DNA of 64,000 nt from an uncultured Verrucomicrobiales bacterium (GTDB lineage Bacteria; Verrucomicrobiota; Verrucomicrobiia; Limisphaerales; Palsa-1400), in the NCBI GenBank assembly GCA_903927905.1, contig CAIYOY010000215.1, positions 1-64,000 of the forward strand, written 5' to 3'. The stretch's first letter is position 1, and every line of letters starts with the position of its first letter. The notes beneath the pieces were generated by a model that did no database searches, was not told where the DNA came from, and saw only the letters and a list, made by a program, of their open reading frames with translations. Shown here one piece after another: positions 16,349 through 26,400 of this stretch. The translations under genes and the position numbers were made by a program.

Positions 16349-19339
16349 TTAAATAACTTGCCAGCGAATGGAAAACAAATGCTCGCTGGTGGTGCGCTGA
16401 CTGAGACGTTTTTCCAAGTGGTCAATGAGGGTGTCGCGCCGCTTTTTGATGCTGTCCTCCACGTCGAAGATGCGCTGGCGCTGGGTGCGCTGGGTCTTTT
16501 CCAGTTCGCGGATTTGGTTTTGGAGGGCGTGCTGGTCGTCCATGGTGGCGGCAAGCCGGGTCTGGCGGTTCAAGGTTTTTATCTGAGCCTTGGTGTCGGA
16601 CAATTCTTTTTCAGCGGCCATGACCATATCATCGGCCCAACGCTCCAATCGCTCGCGCTCCGCCTGAAAAATTTTGCTGTTGGTTTCCAGCGAGCGGGCG
16701 ATGGTGGCCTTGGCGTGGCGGGTGGCTTCCTGCTGCAATTTGGCGGGCGGCTGGGCGTCCGTAGGGGTGGCTTGCACGGTGGCATTGCACCGGAAAAGTT
16801 TCTCGCACGTTTCCTGATAAAGCGGATTGCCCTGATCCATGAAGGCTGAAAAGAGCATGTGTTCCTCGCGCTCGAAAGATTCGATGGTGAGTTTTTGCAG
16901 CAGCAACCAACCGGATTGACCCTGCAATGCTTCCACCTCGGCAATGCGGGTGGGGTGGGCGCTAACATTGAAAACGACGGTGGCAACGGGGGCCGCGCAT
17001 TTCCGGCCGGTGTCCAAGACGTGTTCGCCCAAGGGGTGGGAGAGGCGGTAAAGAAATTCGCCGGGGACGTTCGGCTCGGGCTTGGGGATGTCAATGCCAG
17101 CGGGCGAGCGGGATTTCCATACCTCCATGAAGTCGCCGGGTTTGGTTTTGGAAATGAGCTTGTAGCGTCCGAGATGGATTTCCGGCTTTGGCGTGGTGTG
17201 GAGATCGAAGGCGAGCGCGTCGTCGTCGAACTTGGCGCTATCGCGCAGCATGAAACGGCTGAGCGCCCAAAAGATACGGCTGACGCGGTCAAGCTGCACC
17301 CATGTCCGGTCCAGTTGGAATTTCAACCGGGCGTGAACGTCTTCGTCAAAGTGTTCCAACAAGGCACTTTTGGTTTTGTCTATCCGCTCGCGGATGCTGG
17401 CGTCCATTTCGGCCTGGAGTTTTTGGAAGGCCTCGGCGATGGCGTCCTGGGAACGGCAGCTTTGATAGATGGCGAGAATACGTTTCTCAAAATCAACGCC
17501 GGATTCAATGGAGCCAAGGACTTCGTCGGACGCGCCAAAGACGCCGTTAAAGAGGTTGAATTTTTCACCGAGCAATTCCAAAACGCGGCGGTCGGCATCG
17601 TTGCGTTCGTTTAAGAAATTGATGACAACGACATCGTGTTTCTGGCCGTAACGGTGGCAGCGGCCAATACGCTGCTCAATGCGCTGCGGATTCCAGGGCA
17701 AATCGTAATTGATAACGAGCGAGCAGAATTGAAGGTTGACGCCCTCGGAGGCGGCTTCGGTCGCGATCATGATGCTGGCCTGGTCGCGGAAGTTTTCGAT
17801 GATGGCGGTGCGGATGTCCACGGGGCGCGAACCGGAAGCGCGGCCCGTGCCGGCATTGGTGGAAAGCCAGTTCTCGTAAACGGCTTTTGAATCGGGGTCG
17901 GAATTGGTGCCATTGAATAGCACGATCTTCCCGGCATAGCCGTTGCTGGCGAGGAAGGAGCGGAGATATTCCTGGGTGCGGCGCGATTCGGTGAAGATGA
18001 GCGCCTTTTGGCTGGCTCCCATTTTCAGCATCTCGGCAAAGCCGATTTCGAGGGCACTGAGCAAGGAACGGGATTTAGTGTCAATGCCGATGCCCCGCGC
18101 CCAGCCGATGTAGCGGTCAAGCTCGGTGATTTCAGCCTGGAGTTTGACGGGGTCGAGCTTGGCCTTTTCCTCGGCGGGCGGCGGTGTGCCTTCCGGGTTG
18201 TCGGGAAGCTCCAACATCTCATCGAGGTAATCGGTTTCCAGTTCGTCGGCATTGATGAGGGTTTCGACGATGTTTTCCTCGGTCGGCTGGCCGTCGAGCA
18301 TTTTTTGCAAGCGGTCTTTCATCGTTTCCAACGTGCCAGCGATGGCGTGGCTGGAGGAGGCGAGCAACTTGCGCAGAATGAGGGTGGTGAGGGAACGTTG
18401 TTGGACCGGGATGGAAAAGGAATCGTCGCGCAGTAAGAACGCGGAAACGGTCTCGTAGAGCTTATGCTCGTCGTCGGTGGGACGAAACGGGCGCGTGATG
18501 GCGCGGCGCTGGGTGTATTGAATGTATTCGGTGACCTGGTTGCGAAGGGTGCGCTTGGTGAAGCCGGTCAGCCGGGCGCGAAGATCGGCAAGGTTGCTGT
18601 CTTTCCCAACGTATTGAGAGCGGAAGGATGAGACGTCGCCGAAAAGATTTTCGTCAATGAGTGAGGCAAGGCCGAAAAGTTCCATCAGGGAATTTTGCAA
18701 CGGCGTGGCGGTGAGCAGGAGCTTGCGGCGATTCTCCAAGGCCCAGCGAAGGCGCTGGCCCATTTGATTGTTGGGCTTGTAGGCATTGCGGAGTTTGTGG
18801 GCTTCGTCAATGACAACGAGGTTCCAATCAACGGCGCGGACATCGCCCTGCATGGCGCTGGCAAAATTGATCGAAGTGATGACAACGCGGTCGGTCAGGA
18901 ACGGCGCCGGGTTGCCGCCGCGCTGGGCTTTGCGGTAGGCAGTGGCGTCCAGGATGGTGGTTGGGACGTTGAATTTTTCCTCCAATTCCAAGCTCCATTG
19001 CTTGCGGATGGAGGCGGGGCAGATAACGAGAATACGACGACGGCGCTCGGCCCAAAGCTGGCAAAGGATCAATCCGGCTTCGATGGTTTTACCCAAACCG
19101 ACTTCGTCGGCGAGCAGGACGCCTTTGCTGAGCGGCGATTGAAGGGCGAATAAGGCGGCGTCAATCTGGTGGGGGTTCAGGTCAACAGTGGCGTTGAACA
19201 ATGAGGCGGAGAGACGGTCAACATCGGCAGAGGGCCTTTGAAGCGTCAGTTCATGCGCGAAATAGCGGGCGTGATAAGGCGTTATGGTTTCCCCGGTCAC
19301 AGCGGGGAAAGGAATAACGGGAATGAGCGGAAGGCGCAA
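16349..19339 (-). CDS. SNF2-family helicase
   Basis: 996 aa; LADEVGLGKTIEAGL, VIDEAHKLRN, LLTATPLQNS, EGVNLQFCSLVINYDLPWNPQRIEQRIGRCHRYGQ. Confidence 0.92.
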   Translation of the reverse strand: MRLPLIPVIPFPAVTGETITPYHARYFAHELTLQRPSADVDRLSASLFNATVDLNPHQIDAALFALQSPLSKGVLLADEVGLGKTIEAGLILCQLWAERRRRILVICPASIRKQWSLELEEKFNVPTTILDATAYRKAQRGGNPAPFLTDRVVITSINFASAMQGDVRAVDWNLVVIDEAHKLRNAYKPNNQMGQRLRWALENRRKLLLTATPLQNSLMELFGLASLIDENLFGDVSSFRSQYVGKDSNLADLRARLTGFTKRTLRNQVTEYIQYTQRRAITRPFRPTDDEHKLYETVSAFLLRDDSFSIPVQQRSLTTLILRKLLASSSHAIAGTLETMKDRLQKMLDGQPTEENIVETLINADELETDYLDEMLELPDNPEGTPPPAEEKAKLDPVKLQAEITELDRYIGWARGIGIDTKSRSLLSALEIGFAEMLKMGASQKALIFTESRRTQEYLRSFLASNGYAGKIVLFNGTNSDPDSKAVYENWLSTNAGTGRASGSRPVDIRTAIIENFRDQASIMIATEAASEGVNLQFCSLVINYDLPWNPQRIEQRIGRCHRYGQKHDVVVINFLNERNDADRRVLELLGEKFNLFNGVFGASDEVLGSIESGVDFEKRILAIYQSCRSQDAIAEAFQKLQAEMDASIRERIDKTKSALLEHFDEDVHARLKFQLDRTWVQLDRVSRIFWALSRFMLRDSAKFDDDALAFDLHTTPKPEIHLGRYKLISKTKPGDFMEVWKSRSPAGIDIPKPEPNVPGEFLYRLSHPLGEHVLDTGRKCAAPVATVVFNVSAHPTRIAEVEALQGQSGWLLLQKLTIESFEREEHMLFSAFMDQGNPLYQETCEKLFRCNATVQATPTDAQPPAKLQQEATRHAKATIARSLETNSKIFQAERERLERWADDMVMAAEKELSDTKAQIKTLNRQTRLAATMDDQHALQNQIRELEKTQRTQRQRIFDVEDSIKKRRDTLIDHLEKRLSQRTTSEHLFSIRWQVI

Positions 19340-19392
19340 TGCTAAAGGGGGAAGGAAAGGGAAGCGGGGTGAAACCGCCGGTCAGCGGCGGT

Positions 19393-19608
19393 TTAATGCA
19401 CAGTGGCAATCGCGGGAGAATAATTTATCGAAAAACTTTTTTGAGAGGATGCCGGTTTGCTTGGGCTTGATGCCTTTACCTTCTCTCGAAGGCGCGCCAC
19501 GAAAACTTCCAACTCTTTGCGCTCAGTTGGATTGGCGCATTGCTCTAATTTCTTCTCAAAAAAAGCTAACGCTTGCGACTCCTGGCCTTCAATATATGCA
19601 AAACTCAT
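19393..19608 (-). CDS. Small helical protein, probable partner of the upstream Ntn hydrolase-like gene
   Basis: 71-aa ORF starting 1 bp after the stop of 19610-20413 on the same strand. Confidence 0.5.
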   Translation of the reverse strand: MSFAYIEGQESQALAFFEKKLEQCANPTERKELEVFVARLREKVKASSPSKPASSQKSFSINYSPAIATVH

Positions 19609-19609
19609 A

Positions 19610-20413
19610 TTATCTATCGAGTAGGCGATACAATTCTTTTTGCGCTATCCATTTAAATCCACCTCTATGGGTAACAAGCGCAACATCAATCTCGCCCCCA
19701 ACATTCGGCAACTGACCAGAAAATCTTTGATAATCTGATGTTGTTCGTATCAAAAACTTCGCATAATCAATCGCATCTTGCAACGAAAAGGCTTCAAAAT
19801 TTGCTCCAGCATTACCATTTGGCCAAAGAAGTGCTACCACCGAAGTGTCACCAGTACAAAACGCTGCGCCACTTTGCTTTTCAACTTTAGATTTTTTCCC
19901 TATGCTAAGACCATAAATCACAGCCACCGGTTCTCCATTAGAGTCTTTTGCAAATCCAGCTAATTGAAAACCAAATGGGTAATAAGTGTCTGGCAACAAT
20001 GCTTCGTTTACGCTTCCCTTCTTCCATTCCAACCGCAATTGCTTATCGAAATATAATTTAATTTCCTCAGCGATAACAGCCAGATGATCATCTCCATCTT
20101 TGGAAGGTTCGGGAAGCTTGGCATTTAAATCCAAAACGTGATTATACATGCTTCTGCTATTCACAAACGCAGAACCGTATATTGCCAGCGCGAACTTTCC
20201 TTTAATATCAAATAATTTTTGTGCGTATGGAAATGTTGAACTTGGCACTGACACTGGCGGCACTTGGACATCCTTGATTTCTACCTGATCAGAACATTTT
20301 GGACAAACCCCGGCCACATTCATTTTTTGAGTGATTGGCCGCGTTAACGTCATGAGGCTATCGGATGCAATGACGATACCATCAGGAACTCGCAGTGAAA
20401 CATTTAAGGTCAT
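19610..20413 (-). CDS. Proteasome/HslV-like Ntn hydrolase-type protein
   Basis: MTLNVSLRVPDGIVIASDS has Thr1 and Asp17 at the same spacing as HslV. K33-like YAQKLFDIKGKFALAIYGSA. C-terminus FSLQDAIDYAKFLIRTTSDYQRFSG...GGEIDVALVTHRGGFKWI is proteasome-beta-like. Confidence 0.7.
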   Translation of the reverse strand: MTLNVSLRVPDGIVIASDSLMTLTRPITQKMNVAGVCPKCSDQVEIKDVQVPPVSVPSSTFPYAQKLFDIKGKFALAIYGSAFVNSRSMYNHVLDLNAKLPEPSKDGDDHLAVIAEEIKLYFDKQLRLEWKKGSVNEALLPDTYYPFGFQLAGFAKDSNGEPVAVIYGLSIGKKSKVEKQSGAAFCTGDTSVVALLWPNGNAGANFEAFSLQDAIDYAKFLIRTTSDYQRFSGQLPNVGGEIDVALVTHRGGFKWIAQKELYRLLDR

Positions 20414-20475
20414 CTCTGGTTTTGCTTGCGACAGTAGCGATCCTACGAGCTCCCGTCAATCGTTTTGGTTCTGTC

Positions 20476-21870
20476 TCACGCAGCGACTTGGAGGTCTCTT
20501 GTTGCTGTTGTGAGTTTGGCGATCGGCCCTTTGACTGTTTTGGGAGTGATGGCCCAAAATTCTTTGGCGTCGGCTTCCTTCACCAAACCACGGTAATGCT
20601 TATGCAGAATGTTGGGGGAGTTGCCGGCCCATGTGGCGGCTTCACCTTCGTGTTTGTTCGTGGCCAGAAACATGGAGACGGCGGTGTGGCGCATGTAATC
20701 CTGCACCCACGGGCGGAGTTTTTCGACTGCCACGGCTTTTTCGGTACGTTTGCCTTTTTTGGCTGACGCGACTGTCTCGGCGGTTTTGCTGGCTTTCTTA
20801 TTGGCGGCAGCGGCTTCGCGTTTCTCTTGCTCGGCTTCTTCGTTGCCATATCCGGCGGCTTTTTTGACGCGGCCAAAGTGACGCGCAAAGGCGGCTGGAA
20901 CGAACGCTGGCTTCTTGGTGGCCATAGGGGTGAGCCAGTCAAGGGCGTTGTCGGAAAGCTTCACAATGCGGCGCTGGCGCGTCTTTGCCATGCTGCCGTC
21001 GAGGGTGATGGTCTTTTCTTCAAGGTCTATCCGGTCCCAGGTGAGGCGGGCGACTTCGGCGGGGCGGAGTCCGGCAAAGAGACTGATGGCGACGTAGGGC
21101 AAGAGGACGCCGTCGTTGTATTCGCGGGCGGCGGACAGTAGGCGGCGGCAATCCTGCACGGCAAGGACGCTCGGCTCGTGGCTGTCGGTGGCGGGCTTGT
21201 CCACGGTGAGCATGGGGTTGGTGTCGGTGTATTTGCGGCGGAGGCACCAATTGAGGAAATTGGACCCGGCCAGGCGGTTGTTGATCTGTGTGCGCGGCCC
21301 GGTGTTGTCGCGCATGACGAAATCACGGCAATCGTCGGTGGTGAGGTCGGAGACGTTCTTGGCGCCATAGAGGCGGTGGAACATGCCAAGGCGACCCTTG
21401 AGGTTGCGGATGGTGTCGGGGCGGCGGTTCTGCTTCTCGCGCTCGGCGACAAAGAGGTCGTAGGCAGCTAGGACGGTGATTTTGTTGATCGGCTCGCGGT
21501 AGTTGGCAATAAATTGTTGAATGCCGAAGAGCAAGGATTTGTCGTGCAGTTTGGGATGCGCTTTGAGCAGGGCCTTTGCGCTCTCGGCGTCTTTGATATC
21601 GTCGTCGGTCAGGCGGGTGGCCTTCATGCGGGTGACGATGTCGGTGTGGAAGTTGGCGACCTCAATATCTAGGTTGCCTTTGGCGGCGATGGCTTCTTCC
21701 TGGGTCTTGTAATTCTCGCGGACGCGGGTGCCGTCGGCCTTGTAACCGGCCACGCGGAAAACGGAGTCGCCGCTGGGGTTGGTGAAGTGGTTTATGTGAA
21801 AACGCTCCTTGGCGGCGCGTTTAGCTTTGGTCTTGGTTTTGGTTTTGCCGGTGGTTGCCGTTGTTTTCAT
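20476..21870 (-). CDS. Tyrosine recombinase / integrase
   Basis: 464 aa; SLFAGLRPAEVARLTWDRID, MRHTAVSMFLATNKHEGEAATWAGNSPNILHKHYRG. Confidence 0.88.
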   Translation of the reverse strand: MKTTATTGKTKTKTKAKRAAKERFHINHFTNPSGDSVFRVAGYKADGTRVRENYKTQEEAIAAKGNLDIEVANFHTDIVTRMKATRLTDDDIKDAESAKALLKAHPKLHDKSLLFGIQQFIANYREPINKITVLAAYDLFVAEREKQNRRPDTIRNLKGRLGMFHRLYGAKNVSDLTTDDCRDFVMRDNTGPRTQINNRLAGSNFLNWCLRRKYTDTNPMLTVDKPATDSHEPSVLAVQDCRRLLSAAREYNDGVLLPYVAISLFAGLRPAEVARLTWDRIDLEEKTITLDGSMAKTRQRRIVKLSDNALDWLTPMATKKPAFVPAAFARHFGRVKKAAGYGNEEAEQEKREAAAANKKASKTAETVASAKKGKRTEKAVAVEKLRPWVQDYMRHTAVSMFLATNKHEGEAATWAGNSPNILHKHYRGLVKEADAKEFWAITPKTVKGPIAKLTTATRDLQVAA

Positions 21871-21960
21871 GGTTTCTATTTAGGCAAATATTTAGGCAAA
21901 TGTCAACCATGTATGCAAAGATATTGATTTTATTGGGTGAAATTGATGCTGTCCGTAGGC

Positions 21961-22020
21961 TTGCTAAACCGTTATACTAGTAAAATCGTATCGGGGGTTC
22001 GAATCCCCCCCTCTCCGCCA
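21961..22020 (+). other. Probable att site: 3' half of tRNA-Ser(GCU) from anticodon loop to CCA
   Basis: ttgctaa (anticodon loop, GCT), long variable arm atac...gtat, T arm ggggg-ttcgaat-ccccc, acceptor strand cctctcc, G, CCA. The 5' half of a tRNA is absent and the integrase starts 90 bp away. Confidence 0.85.
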
Positions 22021-22166
22021 GTTTTTAATAAGGGCAAAGATTTTCCAGCGGAGCATGGTCGGCCAACGGCTTCGAGATGTTGCGTTCTTTCCATGAATAC
22101 TTGGGAAACAAAATGAATACGTCAGCCCTCCCTAGGGGGCTTATTTTCCGATTTGATTCTCCTCGC

Positions 22167-23369
22167 ATGAATATTCAGCACAACTTCAGCTTATCCATTT
22201 ATTTCAGTACGGCAGTCGTCGCGGGACTGGCCTTTGCCCTGGCGACTGGTCAAGCCAGAGGCGGAGACTCGTTCGCGCCTGTCTCGGCCGCCATGCAAGA
22301 GTGTATCGCCAACCAGGAAGCGGCTGGCGTGGTGGCGTTGATCGCCACGCCCAAAAAAATTATCCATCTTGAGGCCGATGGCTTGTCAGATATCGCCGCC
22401 AAAACCCCGATGCGCCCCGACACCATCTGCCGGATCGCTTCGATGACCAAGCTCTTCACCGCGACAGCCGTGATGATGCTGCAAGAAGAAGGAAAACTTT
22501 CGGTGGACGATCCCGTCGCCAAGTACCTGCCGGAACTGGGCGATTTGAAAACGACCGACGGCAAAACTCCGAAACTGACCTTGCGGCATCTGTTAACCCA
22601 CACCGCAGGCATGTCCGAAGGGACGAGAGCGCAATATCGAACGGCCCACTGTCTGGCGGATGTGATTCCCTTCTATGTGGGCAAACCGCTCGGGTTTGAG
22701 CCAGGGAGCAAATGGGAATATTGTCAATCGGGCATCAATACGCTGGGACGGATTGTTGAGATCGTCTCCGGCCAATCGTTTCCTGATTTCCTGCAGAAGC
22801 GAATCTTTGATCCGCTGGGCATGAAGGACACCACGTTTTATCTCCGCCCGGAGCAGCTTCCACGGCTGGCCAAGATCTATCAGCGCATCGATGGAAAACT
22901 TCAAGACGACCCTTTTGATCCCAAAGGACCATCGCCCACCGACCACCGTCGTTTTCCCGCGCCCAACAGCGGTTTGTTCTCCACGGCGCCGGATTTCGCC
23001 CGGTTCTGTCAAATGATTCTCAATCAAGGTAAACTCGATGGGAAACGTTACTTAAAACCGAAGACTGTCAAACTGATGACCAGCATCCAGACGGGCGACC
23101 TCAAGACGGGCTTCACCGAGGGCAACGGGTGGGGTTTGGGCTGGTGCGTGGTGCGCCGACCGCAGGGAATCACCGCCATGCTGTCTCCCGGAACCTGCGG
23201 GCATGGTGGCGGCTTCGGCACGCAGGCCTGGATTGATCCGGCGAAACGTGTGATTTACATCCTAATGTACCAGCGCTCGAACTTTCCGGACAATGCCGAC
23301 GACTCCGAGGTGCGCCAGGCCTTTCAAACCACCGCCGCCGATTCGTTGGGGTTTAAGTTCAAGCATTGA
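22167..23369 (+). CDS. Serine hydrolase, beta-lactamase/esterase family (class C-like)
   Basis: SxxK in RIASMTKLFTATAVMMLQEEGKLSVDDPVAKYLPE; signal-peptide-like start at MNIQHN. The ORF extends to 22077. Confidence 0.8.
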   Translation: MNIQHNFSLSIYFSTAVVAGLAFALATGQARGGDSFAPVSAAMQECIANQEAAGVVALIATPKKIIHLEADGLSDIAAKTPMRPDTICRIASMTKLFTATAVMMLQEEGKLSVDDPVAKYLPELGDLKTTDGKTPKLTLRHLLTHTAGMSEGTRAQYRTAHCLADVIPFYVGKPLGFEPGSKWEYCQSGINTLGRIVEIVSGQSFPDFLQKRIFDPLGMKDTTFYLRPEQLPRLAKIYQRIDGKLQDDPFDPKGPSPTDHRRFPAPNSGLFSTAPDFARFCQMILNQGKLDGKRYLKPKTVKLMTSIQTGDLKTGFTEGNGWGLGWCVVRRPQGITAMLSPGTCGHGGGFGTQAWIDPAKRVIYILMYQRSNFPDNADDSEVRQAFQTTAADSLGFKFKH

Positions 23370-23457
23370 CCGGCCTGCGCCGTGGAAGCTTCCACTCGTG
23401 CACATCATCAAATTATGAGGGCCCTTTGGTTGCCGTTGCAGATTTGACGAACCGCAT

Positions 23458-26400
23458 TCAAGCAACAGGTGCATGAACCGGAGTCTCGATCGCAGGCGTT
23501 TTCTTGACCGGTTCCGTGGCCAGCGGGACCAAGCCGGCAAGTTTTTCATAGAACTCGAATCGCTTGAAAACATTTGCCTGGGCCTCGGCGAGCAACGCGC
23601 GGGCGCGATCCGGGTCTTTGGCCGCCAGGATCTGAAAGCGCGTTTCCGCTTTCCAGAAACTTTCCAAAGTAATCTTGGGGGCCGGGGAATCGAGCTTGAG
23701 ACCGGGCTGGCCGAGCGCGGCGCGGCGCGGGTCAAACCGGTAGAGCGGAAAATAGCCACTGTCAACAGCATGTTTTTGCTGCTCCAGCCCCAGACCCAAC
23801 CCATAGCCATGGGCGATGCAGGGGCTGTAGGCGATGATCAACGAGGTGCCATCATAAGACTCCGCTTCTTCCAAAACCTTGACCGTCTGGCTGTCCTTGG
23901 CACCAAGGGCGACTTGGGCGACATAGGCAGTGCCATAGGTCATGGCGATAAGGCCCAGATCTTTTTTGCCCTGCCTTTTGCCGGAGGCGGCGAATTTGGC
24001 CGTGGCGCCCAGCGGAGTGGACTTGGACTGCTGACCGCCGGTGTTGGAATAAACTTCCGTGTCCAGCACCAGAATATTGACGTCGGTATTGGAGGCAATA
24101 ACGTGATCCAGCCCGCCAAACCCGATGTCGTAAGCCCAGCCATCACCGCCAACGATCCAGACGGATTTCTTGACGAGAAAATCAGCCACGGCCATGAGCT
24201 TGGAACCGTCCAGTGAATCCAGGGTCTGCAATTGTTGTTTCAACGCGGCAACTCGCACCCGTTGCTGGGCAATCTCCGTTTCCGTTGCTTGTTTGGCGTC
24301 GAGCAATTCGTCCACGAAAGAATCGCCCAGGCGCGGCGCGAGCTTTTTCAGCAGATGCCGCGCGAGTTCAGCTTGCTGGTCCACACCCAGGCGCTGACCC
24401 AAACCATATTCCGCGTTGTCTTCAAAAAGAGAATTGGACCACGCCGGCCCCCTGCCCTCACGATTGACCGAATAAGGTGTGGTTGGAAGATTGCCGCCAT
24501 AGATCGAAGAGCAACCCGTGGCATTGGCGATGAGCAAACGATCGCCATACATTTGTGTCAACAACTTAATGTACGGGGTCTCACCGCAACCCGAACACGC
24601 GCCGGAATATTCCATCAACGGCTCCATGAACTGGACTGATTTGACATCGAGCGCCAGCTTCGTCCGGTCCGGCGAAGGCAGGCTGAGGAAGAATTTGAAA
24701 TTCTCCTTCTCCTGTTCCCGCACCGGTTCCATCGGAACCATGTTCAAGGCCTTGCGGGCCGGGTCTGTTTTTGACTTCACCGGACAAACGGCAAAACAAA
24801 GGTTGCAACCGGTGCAATCCTCCGGCGCGACTTGCAGGGAATACTTGGTCCCTTTGTGTTCGTTGGAACGAAAATCAACCGCCTTAAATTTTTCCGGGCC
24901 TTCGGCCAGATGTCCCGCCGGGTACCACTTCGCCCGAATGGCCGCGTGCGGACAGACCAGCACGCATTTATTGCATTGGATGCAAATGGCCGAGTCCCAC
25001 TCTGGAATCTCCAGCGCAATGGCCCGTTTTTCCCATTTGCTCGTGCCGGTCGGCCAGGTGCCGTCCGGGGTGAACACGCTCACCGGCAAGAGATCGCCTT
25101 TGTTCGCCATCATCATGCTGGTGACCCGCTGCACAAAATCAGGAGCTTCCAGCGGGACCGTCGGAGCCTGGTGATGGCCCGATGCATCCGCTGTCGGAAT
25201 CGGAACTTCATGCAGCGCGGCCAGGGTTTGGTCCACGGCCGCAAAATTCTTTTGCACCACCGCTTCACCTTTCTTCGCATAGCTTTTACGAATGGAATTT
25301 TTGATGTGTTCGATGGCCTCATCGCGTGGCAGCACACCGGAGATGGCGAAGAAGCATGTCTGCATGATGGTGTTGATGCGGCCACCCATGCCGGCCAGTT
25401 TGGCGACTTTGTAGGCGTCAATGATGTACAGTTTCAAACCCTTGGCCCGGATCTGCTCTTGGACCTCGATCGGAAAATGGTTCCAAACATCCCCCGGGCT
25501 GTAAATCGAATTGACCAAAAACACTGCGCCGTGATCCGCACAACTCAGCACGTCGCAACGTTCCAAAAATTGCCATTGATGGCAGGCGACAAAATTCGCG
25601 TGCCGCACCAGATACGGCGACTTGATGGGATTTGGGCCGAAGCGCAGATGCGAAATGGTCATCGCGCCCGATTTCTTGGAATCATAGACAAAATAACCCT
25701 GGGCATAATGTTCGGTCTCGGTGCCGATGATTTTGATGGAGTTCTTATTTGCGCCCACGGTGCCATCGGCGCCAAGCCCGTAAAACACCGCCCGCACGAC
25801 TTCTTTCGGCTCGATGTCGAATTCGGGATCAAACGGAAGGGAATGATGCGTGACATCATCCGTTATCCCCACAGTGAAATGATTCTTGGGATGGCTCTTT
25901 TTCAGTTCATCAAAGACTGATTTGACCATCGCGGGGGTGAATTCCTTGGAGGACAGACCATAGCGCCCGCCGGTGATTTGCACCGGCGCGTCGAATGAGC
26001 CAAGCCCCGCTTCACATCCTTCGTGCAGCGCCGTGACTACATCCTGATAAAGCGGTTCGCCGATGGCTCCCGGTTCCTTGGTTCGATCCAGCACCGCAAT
26101 TCGCTTGGTGGTGGCCGGAAGTGCGCTGATAAAGTGTTCCACGGAAAACGGACGGAACAACCGCACTTTCAAAACTCCGACCCGCTCGCCACGAGCGTTC
26201 AACCAGTTGGCCGTTTCTTCCGCCGTTTCACCACCCGAACCCATGATGACGATCACCCGGTCGGCCTGGGGATGGCCGACATAGTCAAATAACCGGTATT
26301 TTCTGCCCGTCAGCGGGGCGAACAAATCCATCTGCTCCTGCACAATGGCGGGGGTTCGATCATAAAAGCGGTTGGCGGCTTCACGCGCCTGGAAAAAAAC

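Noticed and set aside
8139-19339. DISARM, BREX or Zorya system
   Set aside because: SNF2 helicase alone is not diagnostic; no DUF1998 protein, PglZ, BrxC/BrxL or ZorAB recognised. The Mod/Res pair points to a type III-like arrangement.
19610-20413. Housekeeping HslV
   Set aside because: N-terminal spacing fits, but there is no hslU neighbour, the protein is much longer, and it has an inserted CPKC-containing segment before the K33-like region.
21961-22020. Complete tRNA-Ser gene
   Set aside because: Only the anticodon loop through CCA is present; the 5' acceptor strand, D arm and 5' anticodon stem are missing.
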